Shown here: positions 18,175 through 26,687 of the stretch, in pieces
How positions within the stretch are numbered: position 1 is the stretch's first letter
Layout of the letters: the number at the start of each line of letters is the position of its first letter
NCBI RefSeq assembly: GCF_901827185.1
Contig: NZ_LR594671.1
Span: 3,658,001-3,722,000 of the forward strand
Source of the DNA: Variovorax sp. PBL-E5
GTDB taxonomy: Bacteria; Pseudomonadota; Gammaproteobacteria; Burkholderiales; Burkholderiaceae_C
Length of the DNA: 64,000 bases
Reading direction: 5' to 3'
Notes under the pieces: generated by a model
What the model was told of the DNA's origin: nothing
What the model saw: the letters and a program-made list of their open reading frames with translations, nothing else
The model's database searches: none
Made by a program: the position numbers and the translations under genes

Positions 18175-20267
18175 ACTCTTCCTCCAAGGGTGGCGGTGAT
18201 CTTGATGTTGCGGGAGTCAGGGATCTCCGCATGGGACAGAACCTTCAGCTGCGGCAGGCTGCGGCGCAGGAAGCGCGACAGCAGCACGCGCAGCGGATGC
18301 TGGACGACCAGCACCGGCACCAGGCCCATCTGTTCCTGGCGCGCGATCGCGGCCTGCGCCTGCTGCAGCAGGCTGTCGGCAAGGCCCGGCTCGATGCCGC
18401 TGCTGTTGGTCATCGCCTGCTGCAGCACGCCGTCGAGCGAGCCGTCGAGGCCGATCACCTGCAGCTCGGTATCGCCCGGGAACAGCTGCTGCGTGATCGC
18501 GCGGCCGAGGGCCAGGCGCGTCAGCGACGTGAGCTCGGTAGCGTCCTTGACGCTCGGCGCATGCTCGGCCATGACGTCGAGGATGGTGCGCATGTCGCGG
18601 ATCGGCACCTGTTCGTCGAGCAGGTTCTGCAGCACCTTGTGCAGCGTGCTCAACGTGACGATTTTCGGCACCAGGTCTTCGGTCAGCTTCGGCGCCGTCT
18701 TGGCGATCTGGTCGAGCAGCTGCTGCACTTCCTGGCGGCCGAGCAGCTCGGCGGCATGGGTCTGGATCAGGTGGTTCAGGTGCGTGGCCATCACGGTGCA
18801 GGCATCGACCACCGTGTAGCCGTGGATCTGCGCCTGCTGGCGGTGCGTGCCGTCGATCCAGATCGCGGGCAGGCCGAAGGCCGGATCCTTGGTCGGCGTG
18901 CCGGGCAGCGTGCCGTTCACCTGGCCGGGATTGATCGCCATCCACTGGTTCGGGAAAGCCTCGCCGCGGCCGATCTCCACGCCCTTCAGGCTGACGATGT
19001 AGGCGTTGGGACTGATCTCGAGGTTGTCGCGAATGTGGACCACCGGCACCAGGAAGCCGATCTCCTGCGCGACCTTCTTGCGGATGCTCTTGATGCGGCC
19101 GAGCAGCTCGCCGTGCTGCGACTGGTCGACCAGCGGGATCAGGCGGTAGCCGACTTCCATGCCCAGCGGATCGACCAGCGCGACGTCGTCCCAGGTCGCC
19201 TCGGCCGGCTCGGCGGCCGTCGCGGCCGCGGCCTGCACCGCAGCGTCGGCGCGCTCGGCGGCCGCGAGCGGCTTGCGCATCAGGATGCGGCGGCCGAGCC
19301 AGCACAGGCCGCCGGCGATCAGCAGGAAGGCCAGGTTGGGCATGCCCGGGATCAGGCCCATCAGGCCGATGATGCCGGCCGTGAGGAACAGCACCTGCGG
19401 GTTGGAGAACAGCTGGCCGGTCAGCTGGCTGCCGACGTCCTCGTCGGTGGTCACGCGCGACACGATCACGCCGGCGGCGGTCGAGATCACCAGCGCCGGG
19501 ATCTGCGCCACCAGGCCGTCGCCGATGGCCAGCAGCGTGTAGGTCTTGCCGGCGGCCGAGAAGTCGAGGCCGTGCTGCACCACGCCGACCACCAGCCCGC
19601 CGATGATGTTGATGACCATGATCAAAAGGCCCGCCACCGCGTCGCCGCGCACGAACTTGCTGGCGCCGTCCATCGAGCCGTAGAAGTCGGCTTCCTGCGC
19701 GACCTCGGTGCGGCGCTTGCGGGCCACGTCCTCGCCGATCAGGCCGGCGTTGAGGTCGGCGTCGATCGCCATCTGCTTGCCGGGCATGGCGTCGAGCATG
19801 AAGCGCGCGCCGACCTCGGCGATGCGGCCCGCGCCCTTGGTGATCACCATGAAGTTGATCAGCACCAGGATGATGAAGACCATCACGCCGACCGCGAAGT
19901 TGCCGCCGACCAGGAAGTGGCCGAAGGCCTCGATCACCTTGCCGGCGGCGTCGGGCCCGGTGTGGCCGTGCAGCAGCACCACGCGCGTCGACGCCACGTT
20001 GAGCGACAGGCGCAGCAGCGTCGAGAACAGCAGCACCGCGGGGAAGGCCGCGAAGTCCAGCGCCTTCATCGTGTACATGCTGACCAGCAGCACCATCACC
20101 GACATCGCGATGTTGAAGGTGAACAGCAGGTCCAGCAGGAAGGGCGGCAGCGGCAGCACCATCATGCTCAGGATCATGATGATGAGCACCGGGCCGGCCA
20201 GTCCCTTGAACTGGGTGCCGGAGAACATCTGCGTCGGCAGACGCATCAAGTTGGCCATCGCGTTCAT
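18171..20267 (-). CDS. flhA: Flagellar type III export gate protein FlhA
   Basis: 698 residues. The first half is membrane-embedded, with about eight helices (MVLPLPPFLLDLLFTFNIA, VGGNFAVGVMVFIILVLIN). It has the family loops RIAEVGARFMLDAMPGKQMA and IDADLNAGLI, and GDAVAGLLIMVINIIGGL. The second half is the cytosolic substrate-docking ring (IWIDGTHRQQAQIHGYTVVD). FlhA couples ion flow to protein export. Its ATG overlaps the flhB stop (ATGA) and its own stop overlaps the flhF start. Confidence 0.96.
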   Translation of the reverse strand: MNAMANLMRLPTQMFSGTQFKGLAGPVLIIMILSMMVLPLPPFLLDLLFTFNIAMSVMVLLVSMYTMKALDFAAFPAVLLFSTLLRLSLNVASTRVVLLHGHTGPDAAGKVIEAFGHFLVGGNFAVGVMVFIILVLINFMVITKGAGRIAEVGARFMLDAMPGKQMAIDADLNAGLIGEDVARKRRTEVAQEADFYGSMDGASKFVRGDAVAGLLIMVINIIGGLVVGVVQHGLDFSAAGKTYTLLAIGDGLVAQIPALVISTAAGVIVSRVTTDEDVGSQLTGQLFSNPQVLFLTAGIIGLMGLIPGMPNLAFLLIAGGLCWLGRRILMRKPLAAAERADAAVQAAAATAAEPAEATWDDVALVDPLGMEVGYRLIPLVDQSQHGELLGRIKSIRKKVAQEIGFLVPVVHIRDNLEISPNAYIVSLKGVEIGRGEAFPNQWMAINPGQVNGTLPGTPTKDPAFGLPAIWIDGTHRQQAQIHGYTVVDACTVMATHLNHLIQTHAAELLGRQEVQQLLDQIAKTAPKLTEDLVPKIVTLSTLHKVLQNLLDEQVPIRDMRTILDVMAEHAPSVKDATELTSLTRLALGRAITQQLFPGDTELQVIGLDGSLDGVLQQAMTNSSGIEPGLADSLLQQAQAAIARQEQMGLVPVLVVQHPLRVLLSRFLRRSLPQLKVLSHAEIPDSRNIKITATLGGRV

Positions 20268-21406
20268 GCGGTCTTCAAGGAATATTGGAGCGATTCGGGA
20301 ATCGCCAGGTCGGTCGGCGTGCGCGGCGCCTCGCCGCCTTCGCTCTTCCAGCGCTTGAGCTGGTAGACCCAGGCCAGCACCTCGGCCACGGCGGTGTAGA
20401 GGCCGCCCGGGATCTCGTCGCCCAGCCGCGTGTGCTTGTAGAGCGCGCGCGTGAGCGGCGGCGCCTCGAGGATGGCGACGTTGTTCGCCACCGCGATCTC
20501 GCGGATGCGCGCAGCCACCAGGTCGGTGCCCTTGGCCACCACGCGCGGCGCGCGCATGTCGCTGTCGAGGTACTTGAGCGCGACCGCGAAGTGGGTCGGG
20601 TTGGTAACGACGATGTCGGCCTTGGGCACCTCGGCCATCATCCGGCGGCGCGCCATCTGCTGCTGCTGGCGGCGGATCTGCGCCTTGATGTGCGGATCGC
20701 CTTCGCTTTCCTTGTGCTCCTGGCGCAGGTCCTCGCGCGACATGCGCAGCTTGCGGTAGTAGCTCCACAGTTGGTAAGGCACGTCGATCAGCGCCACCAG
20801 CAGCAGCGTGGCCGCGATCAGCGCGCAGTTGCGCGCCACCAGCATCACGGTCTGCGGCAGCGCGGCGCTCACCGGCTGCGCCATCAGCGCCATCACGGCC
20901 TCGAGGTTGCCGACGATCACCTTGTAGGCGACACCGCCGATCAGCATCGACTTGACGAGCGCCTTGACCAGATCGGCCAGCGTCTGCGTGGAAAACATGC
21001 GGCCGATGCCGGCCAGCGGATTGAGCTTGCCGAAATTCGGCGCCACCGACTTGGTCGAGAACAGCCAGCCGCCCAGCATCATCGGCGCGACCACGGCCGC
21101 CACCACCATCATCGCGAACAGCGGCGCCAGCGCCAGCAGCGCCTGCAGCGCCATCAGGCCGGTGCGGGCCAGCATCTGCGAGGGATCGAAGGCCGTGGCG
21201 CGCTCGAACTGCAAGCCGTGGCGCAAGGCGCCGCCGAGGCTGCCGCCGAGCGAGCCGGCGCTGAACCACAGGCCGGCGATGGCGGTGCCCAGCATGACGA
21301 AGGTGGTCAGCTCGCGCGAGCGAGCCACGTTGCCTTCCTCGCGCGCCTTCTCCAGGCGCCGCGCGGAGGCAGGTTCCGTTTTCTCGAGATCGCTTTCCTC
21401 AGCCAT
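20264..21406 (-). CDS. flhB: Flagellar export switch protein FlhB
   Basis: 380 residues: four transmembrane helices, then a cytosolic domain with the self-cleavage motif NPTH (VVTNPTHFAVALKY). The N-terminus has EKTEPASARRLEKAREEGNV, typical of the family. FlhB switches export from hook to filament substrates on a signal from FliK. The ATG at 21406 has GGAG upstream. An overlapping 15-codon frame (21399-21446) ends inside the first codons. cheZ stops 133 bp upstream, with no clear terminator. Confidence 0.96.
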   Translation of the reverse strand: MAEESDLEKTEPASARRLEKAREEGNVARSRELTTFVMLGTAIAGLWFSAGSLGGSLGGALRHGLQFERATAFDPSQMLARTGLMALQALLALAPLFAMMVVAAVVAPMMLGGWLFSTKSVAPNFGKLNPLAGIGRMFSTQTLADLVKALVKSMLIGGVAYKVIVGNLEAVMALMAQPVSAALPQTVMLVARNCALIAATLLLVALIDVPYQLWSYYRKLRMSREDLRQEHKESEGDPHIKAQIRRQQQQMARRRMMAEVPKADIVVTNPTHFAVALKYLDSDMRAPRVVAKGTDLVAARIREIAVANNVAILEAPPLTRALYKHTRLGDEIPGGLYTAVAEVLAWVYQLKRWKSEGGEAPRTPTDLAIPESLQYSLKTA

Positions 21407-21539
21407 TCATGCTCCGAAAGAGCGCCGGCGAAGGACGCCTGCTCATGACTGATTATTGGATTCGGTGCGCCGGAACAATCGACCGATCAGGGCCGGCTTC
21501 GTCCTCCTTCTCGCTCAATCGGCTGCATGTCGCGCGGCC

Positions 21540-22202
21540 TCAGAAACCGAGGCTTTCGAGCAGGTCGTCGACCTGCGCCTGATCGGTCACCGCCTCGGGA
21601 TTGCCGGGGACGATCTGCGGGCCGTTCTGCAAGCTGGTGCTGACGGTGCTGACGGTGCTGACGGCCTCCGGGCGCCTCTCGATCGGCGCGTTGTCGATCA
21701 GCACCTGCAGCAGCTGCGTCTCGACATCGTTGACCACTTCCATCATCTTCTTGATGACCTGGCCTGTCAGGTCCTGGAAGTCCTGCGCCATCAGGATCTC
21801 CATCAGCTGGGTGTTGATGCCGCCGGTCTTCTGCGGCACCTCCTGCAGGTAGCCGCGCGTGTCGCGCACCAGCTCGCGCGCGTCGTTGAGCTCGATCGGG
21901 CTGGCGAACCATTCGTCCCAGCGCTTGCTGAGCGCCTTGGCATCCGCCGCCAGGCCTTCCTGCAACGGCTGCGCGGCATCGACCGCATTGAGCGCGCGGT
22001 GCGCCGCCCGCTCGGTCATGGCAGCGACATAGTTCAGGCGGTCACGCGCATCGGGGATCGCCTGCGCGGCCTTGGCCACCTCCTTGTCGAGCCCCAGCTC
22101 GCGCAGGCCTTCGCGCAACTGGCGCGTCAACTGCCCGATGCGGCCGAGCAACTGTTCGGCGGTGTTCCCCTGCTCCACGGTTTCGAACGCGTCGCGGTTC
22201 AT
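21540..22202 (-). CDS. cheZ: CheY phosphatase CheZ
   Basis: 220 residues, largely helical. The catalytic motif DFQDLTGQVIKKMMEVV carries the Asp/Gln pair of CheZ. The last residues, QVDDLLESLGF, are the CheY-binding tail almost as in enteric CheZ. A low-complexity linker (STVSTVSTS) sits before that tail. It removes phosphate from CheY, ending the tumble signal. It begins 1 bp after the cheY stop, so the two are coupled. Confidence 0.95.
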   Translation of the reverse strand: MNRDAFETVEQGNTAEQLLGRIGQLTRQLREGLRELGLDKEVAKAAQAIPDARDRLNYVAAMTERAAHRALNAVDAAQPLQEGLAADAKALSKRWDEWFASPIELNDARELVRDTRGYLQEVPQKTGGINTQLMEILMAQDFQDLTGQVIKKMMEVVNDVETQLLQVLIDNAPIERRPEAVSTVSTVSTSLQNGPQIVPGNPEAVTDQAQVDDLLESLGF

Positions 22203-22203
22203 G

Positions 22204-22602
22204 TCAGGCCGCCTCTTTGTGGAGCTTCTCGAAGATCTTGGTGATCTTCTCCTCCAGCGTCGCCGCGGTGAAGGGCTTGACCACGTAGCCGTTCGCGCCC
22301 GCTTGCGCGGCGGCGATGATGTTCTCCTTCTTGGCCTCGGCCGTGACCATCAGCACCGGCAGCTTGCCGAGCGCCGGATCGGCGCGGATGGTCTTGAGCA
22401 TGGTCAGCCCGTCCATGTTGGGCATGTTCCAGTCCGAGACCACGAAGCCGAAGTTGCCGCCGCGCAGCTTCTCGATGCCTGCGGCGCCGTCCTCGGCTTC
22501 GTCGACGTTGAGGAACTCCAGCTCCTTCAACAGGTTGCGCACGATGCGGCGCATGGTCGGAAAGTCATCCACGACCAATATCTTGATGCTCTTGTCGATC
22601 AC
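22204..22602 (-). CDS. cheY: Chemotaxis response regulator CheY (flagellar)
   Basis: 132 residues and very close to enteric CheY in pattern: [14 protein letters not shown], Asp57 in [22 protein letters not shown] and [14 protein letters not shown]. Phospho-CheY binds FliM (45.8 kb) and is dephosphorylated by CheZ, encoded just downstream. The start is GTG at 22602 with GGAGAAA before it. Confidence 0.96.
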   Translation of the reverse strand: MIDKSIKILVVDDFPTMRRIVRNLLKELEFLNVDEAEDGAAGIEKLRGGNFGFVVSDWNMPNMDGLTMLKTIRADPALGKLPVLMVTAEAKKENIIAAAQAGANGYVVKPFTAATLEEKITKIFEKLHKEAA

Positions 22603-22653
22603 GATTTCTCCAACGGTTCAGTTCACTTCAGTTCGTCGTCCGGTGCGCGCGCG

Positions 22654-23736
22654 TCAGACCCGGTTCGCGCGCGCGCCGAAGGTGCGCAGATGCGCCATCA
22701 CGCGGCGGCACATCTCCGCCAGCGGCGCCACTTCGTCCACGGCGCCGAGCGCGATCGCCTCGCGCGGCATGCCGAAGACGACGCAGCTCGCCTCGTCCTG
22801 CGCCAGCGTGTGCGCGCCGGCCTGCCGCATGCGCAGCAGGCCTTCCGCGCCGTCCCGGCCCATGCCGGTGAGGATCATTCCGATGGCGTTCTTGCCGGCA
22901 TGCCGGGCCACCGAATCGAACAGCACGTCGATCGAGGGGCGGTGGCGGTTCACCGGCGGCGCCTGGTCGACCTGGGCCACGTAGTTGGCGCCGCTGCGGC
23001 CGAGCGACAGGTGATAGCCGCCGGGCGCGATGTACGCATGGCCCGGCAGCACGCGCTCGCCCTGCTCGGCCTCCTTGACGCCGATGCGGCACAGGCCGTC
23101 CAGGCGCTGTGCGAAGGACTTCGTGAAGCCGGCCGGCATGTGCTGCGCGATCAGCACCGCGGGCGAATCCGGCGGCAGCGGCTGCAGCACTTCGCGAATG
23201 GCTTCGGTGCCGCCGGTGGAAGCGCCGATGATGATCAGCTTCTCGGTGCTCAGGAGCGGACTGCGCAGCAAGGCCTCCTGCAGCTCGGGCGCGGCCTTCG
23301 CCGAGATGGCATGGCGCGCCGGCAGCAGCCGCGCGGCGGCGGCGGTGCGGACCTTGCCGGCGATCAGTTCGGTGTAGTTGAGCAGGCCGTCGCGCACGCC
23401 CAGGCGCGGCTTGGTGACGAAGTCGATGGCGCCGAGCTCGAGCGCGCGCAGCGCGATCTCCGAGCCGCGCTCGGTCAGCGAGGACACCATGACCACCGGC
23501 ATCGGCCGCAGCCGCATGAGCTTCTCGAGGAACTCGAGGCCATCCATGCGCGGCATCTCGACGTCGAGCGTGAGCACGTCGGGATGCGTGGCCTTGATGA
23601 GGTCGCGCGCCACCAGCGGGTCCGCGGCCGTGCCGATCACCGTCATGTCGGGCTGGCTGTTGATGATCTCGGTCATCACGCTGCGGATCAGCGCCGAGTC
23701 GTCGACGCACAGCACCTTGATCTTGTTCGGACTCAC
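22654..23736 (-). CDS. cheB: Receptor methylesterase CheB, cluster 2
   Basis: 360 residues. The receiver has Asp58 ([11 protein letters not shown]). The esterase has [27 protein letters not shown] and [19 protein letters not shown]. The start is GTG at 23736, overlapping the cheD stop (GTGA), with GGGGAAG before it. It feeds back on receptor methylation in the flagellar chemosensory system. Confidence 0.96.
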   Translation of the reverse strand: MSPNKIKVLCVDDSALIRSVMTEIINSQPDMTVIGTAADPLVARDLIKATHPDVLTLDVEMPRMDGLEFLEKLMRLRPMPVVMVSSLTERGSEIALRALELGAIDFVTKPRLGVRDGLLNYTELIAGKVRTAAAARLLPARHAISAKAAPELQEALLRSPLLSTEKLIIIGASTGGTEAIREVLQPLPPDSPAVLIAQHMPAGFTKSFAQRLDGLCRIGVKEAEQGERVLPGHAYIAPGGYHLSLGRSGANYVAQVDQAPPVNRHRPSIDVLFDSVARHAGKNAIGMILTGMGRDGAEGLLRMRQAGAHTLAQDEASCVVFGMPREAIALGAVDEVAPLAEMCRRVMAHLRTFGARANRV

Positions 23737-24395
23737 CAGCTTCCCCTTCTTCGGGCTGCGAGCAAGACATCGCCGGCCACGGCCCTGTTCTTTTCCGCGC
23801 CGGGAGCAGCGTGCAGTCCCGACAGCTTGCGCAGCAGCTCGCCCTCCTCGCGCTGGATCAGCTGGACGTCGGTCTGCGCGCGCAGCTTGCGCACGACGGC
23901 CTTGCCGGTGATCGGCAGGAAGCACACCCGGCGCGCATGCTGGCCGCGCAGGTCCTGCGCAGCGATCGCGATGCGCTGCGCCTGCAGATAGCGCAGCACG
24001 AAGTCCGCGTTGCGGTCGCCGATGTTGAGCGTGGTCATGTTGGCCAGCACCGCGGCGCCGCCGAACACCTTGGCCGAAAGACGTTCGCGCAGCGCGCCGG
24101 CGCGGACCATCTCGCGGATCAGCACGTCCATCGCATAGGCGCCGTAGCGCATCGCGGCGCCGGCATCGCGGTTCGCGGGCTCGCCGTCCTCGGGCAGCAT
24201 GAAATGGTTCATGCCGGCGACGCCGGCCTCGGCATCCAGCAGGCAGGCCGCCACGCACGAGCCCAGCACCGTGCTCAGCACGGTGCCGGTGGTGGTGACG
24301 TAGTACTCCGACGGCAGCAGCTTGACGGCCATGCGGCCGACATCGCGGTCGAAGTAGTGGAGGCTGGCCACCGAGCCCGGTTCCGCTGCGCTCAT
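23733..24395 (-). CDS. cheD: Receptor glutamine deamidase CheD
   Basis: 220 residues. The catalytic Cys lies in [13 protein letters not shown] and the His in [24 protein letters not shown] and [14 protein letters not shown] are further family motifs. CheD deamidates receptor glutamines. The C-terminus has an Arg-rich extension of about 20 residues. It overlaps cheR by ATGA upstream and cheB by GTGA downstream. Cluster 1 has no cheD. Confidence 0.94.
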   Translation of the reverse strand: MSAAEPGSVASLHYFDRDVGRMAVKLLPSEYYVTTTGTVLSTVLGSCVAACLLDAEAGVAGMNHFMLPEDGEPANRDAGAAMRYGAYAMDVLIREMVRAGALRERLSAKVFGGAAVLANMTTLNIGDRNADFVLRYLQAQRIAIAAQDLRGQHARRVCFLPITGKAVVRKLRAQTDVQLIQREEGELLRKLSGLHAAPGAEKNRAVAGDVLLAARRRGSW

Positions 24396-25279
24396 GAGGT
24401 GCCTGTGTCCGTGCCCGGGACGCGGCCGCGCGCCAGCGCATAGACCGTCTGGCCCAGCGGCTTGAAGTTGGGGTCGACCAGCGATGCGTTCTCGGAGTGG
24501 CCGGCGAACAGCAGTCCGCCCGGCTTGAGCAGCGGCGCGAAGCGACCCAGCACTTTCTTCTGCGTCGGCTTGTCGAAATAGATCATCACGTTGCGGCAGA
24601 AGACGGCGTCCACCGGCTCCTTCACCGACCACGAGGGATCGAGCAGGTTGAGCCGCGCGAACTTGACCATCGCAGCCACTTCGGGGCGGATGCGCACGCG
24701 CCCGGCATTGGCACCCGTGCCCCTGTTGAAGAAGCGCTTCAGGCGCTCGGCCGAAAGCCGGTTGACCTGTTCGAGGCTGAAGACACCGGCCGAGGCCTTG
24801 GCCAGCACGACGGTGTCGATGTCGGTGGCGATGATGCGCGCCGTGCTCGCGCGCTCGCCGAGCGCCTCGATCAGGGTGATGGCGATCGAATACGGCTCCT
24901 CGCCCGTCGATGCGGCCGCGCACCAGACCGTGACAGGCTCTCGTGCCTTGCGCACGTGCTCGGCCAGCGCCGGGAAGTGATGGGCCTCGCGAAAGAACGA
25001 GGTCAGGTTGGTGGTCAGCGAGTTGATGAACGACTGCCATTCGTCGCCGTCGCTGCTGGATTCCAGCAATTGCAGATAGGTCGAGAACTCCGGCAGCCGC
25101 AATTCGCGCAGACGCCGCGAGAGCCGGCTGTAGACCATCTGGCGTTTCTGCTCGCCCAGCGCGATGCCGGCACGGCGATGGATCAGCGTCCGGATCTTCG
25201 CGAAGTCGCTGTCGGTGAAGAGGAATTCGGAGTTCACGGGCGATGTCGATGAGGGCATTTCAATGTACATGGCGGACAT
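24392..25279 (-). CDS. cheR: Receptor methyltransferase CheR, cluster 2
   Basis: About 295 residues, close to enteric CheR in pattern: [63 protein letters not shown]. Starts at 25279, 25270 and 25258 are all possible and none has a strong ribosome site; the domain begins well after all three. It overlaps cheD by ATGA. The HDOD gene lies 57 bp upstream. Confidence 0.93.
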   Translation of the reverse strand: MSAMYIEMPSSTSPVNSEFLFTDSDFAKIRTLIHRRAGIALGEQKRQMVYSRLSRRLRELRLPEFSTYLQLLESSSDGDEWQSFINSLTTNLTSFFREAHHFPALAEHVRKAREPVTVWCAAASTGEEPYSIAITLIEALGERASTARIIATDIDTVVLAKASAGVFSLEQVNRLSAERLKRFFNRGTGANAGRVRIRPEVAAMVKFARLNLLDPSWSVKEPVDAVFCRNVMIYFDKPTQKKVLGRFAPLLKPGGLLFAGHSENASLVDPNFKPLGQTVYALARGRVPGTDTGTS

Positions 25280-25336
25280 CTCGCGCAATGGCCCGATCAA
25301 CGTGACAAAAGCCCGGCAGATCGCGCGACGTCATGC

Positions 25337-26653
25337 TCAGCCCGGTGCCTCGGAGGTGTTCACGCCCTGCGTCCATGCCATCGCCCAGAGGTGCGCCGCA
25401 TTGACCTGTTCGGCACTGAGGAACAAGGCTTCCGACAGGCGCGCCGCATCGCGGGCGTCGCGTTCGCAGGTTTCGGCGAGCGCGAGGAAGGGGCCGTAGA
25501 TGCCGCCGCGCGCGAGGATCGCCTGCTGGACCGATTCGGCGAGCTGCACCTTGGCCAGCACTTCTTCCATCGGCACGCCCAGCAGCTGGTCGATCAGGGA
25601 AAACATGCCGACCACGAAGAGGTTGTCGGCGTCCCCGGCCGCCAGCATGCCCTGCCCCATCAGCTCGACGAAGCGGCCGCGCAGGATGGCCTGCTTCATC
25701 AGGTAGGGCGAGGCGGTCCGCGCATTGCTGGTGGCCAGCAGCAGCGAGAGCCAGCGGAACAGCGGCGAGTAGCCGAGCATGGACACCGCGTGCCGCAGCG
25801 AATGGATCTCGACGCCGACGCCGATGGCGGGCGAGTTGATGTGCCGCAGCAACTGGTAGGTCAGCACCGCATCGTGCTTGAGCGCGGACTCGATCTCGCG
25901 CACGTCGTCGTTGCGCCGGATCATCTGCATCAGCCGCATGATCAGGAGCGACTCCGGCTGCAGGACCTGATCGGTCTTCTTCAGCTGCGGCGGCGCCATG
26001 GCGCCGCCGACGAAGATCTCCAGGCGGCGCGCGGCGCAGGCGGCGAACTCTTCCCAGTTCGCGATCTGCGTCGCGATCAGGCGGACCGGCGCCGTGCCCG
26101 GCACCTGTGCGCCGCGCACCTCGGCGACGATGTCGGCGGCGCCGCTGCCGACATCGAAGTGCGTGACCAGTCCGCGCAACTCCGCTTCGATCGGGAGCGC
26201 CCGGCTGCGGCACAGCATCACGCCGTAGCCCTGCTCGCGAAGGAACAGGAGCGCACCCTGCACGTCCGGCTGCGCGAAGTCTTCCGGCCCCACGCACAGC
26301 ACCACGTTCTCGGGCGGCAGCGATTGCAGTTCGTCCAGCAGCAGCGAGTCGGCATCGATGTCCAGGAACAGCGCCGTGCGGCCCAGTCGCCAGCCGGTCT
26401 TGCGGTCGTTGAGATGCATGGCCACGCAAGCCAGAAGCGCCCGCAGGTGCGCGGCGGTGCCGGCCGCCTCGCCACCCGGCGCCGCGCACCAGGCCAGCCG
26501 ATAGCCGATCGCCTGCTTCTGCGGATCGAGCAGCGGCGTGGCGCTCAGGTAGCCGGCTTGGCCCGGCGCATCGCCGCGGCTGCGCGGCGGCGCGCCCGAT
26601 CCGTCGTGCACCACGGCGCCTTCGGACTGGCGACGAAAGAAGTCGAATCGCAT
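25337..26653 (-). CDS. Degenerate-EAL/HDOD-domain signalling protein
   Basis: 438 residues. The N-terminal half (about 35-230) has the outline of an EAL phosphodiesterase-type domain (GYLSATPLLDPQKQAIGYRL, FLDIDADSLL) but lacks an EAL catalytic motif. The C-terminal half is an HDOD domain (LLIMRLMQMIRRNDDVREI, HDAVLTYQLLRHINSPAIG, LRHAVSMLGYSPLFRWLSLL). Such proteins are non-catalytic regulators in cyclic-di-GMP and motility pathways. It sits between cheA and cheR, where cheW or a receptor often lies, and probably belongs to the chemotaxis operon. Start ATG at 26653 after GGGGATGTG. Confidence 0.85.
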   Translation of the reverse strand: MRFDFFRRQSEGAVVHDGSGAPPRSRGDAPGQAGYLSATPLLDPQKQAIGYRLAWCAAPGGEAAGTAAHLRALLACVAMHLNDRKTGWRLGRTALFLDIDADSLLLDELQSLPPENVVLCVGPEDFAQPDVQGALLFLREQGYGVMLCRSRALPIEAELRGLVTHFDVGSGAADIVAEVRGAQVPGTAPVRLIATQIANWEEFAACAARRLEIFVGGAMAPPQLKKTDQVLQPESLLIMRLMQMIRRNDDVREIESALKHDAVLTYQLLRHINSPAIGVGVEIHSLRHAVSMLGYSPLFRWLSLLLATSNARTASPYLMKQAILRGRFVELMGQGMLAAGDADNLFVVGMFSLIDQLLGVPMEEVLAKVQLAESVQQAILARGGIYGPFLALAETCERDARDAARLSEALFLSAEQVNAAHLWAMAWTQGVNTSEAPG

Positions 26654-26687
26654 CACATCCCCTTGTCGTATCTCGCAACGTGCAGGC

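Noticed and set aside
15781..18819. A 1012-codon frame opposite flhF
   Set aside because: Antisense shadow: reads as His/Arg/Gln/Ala-rich sequence with no domain; flhF on the other strand has clear GTPase motifs.
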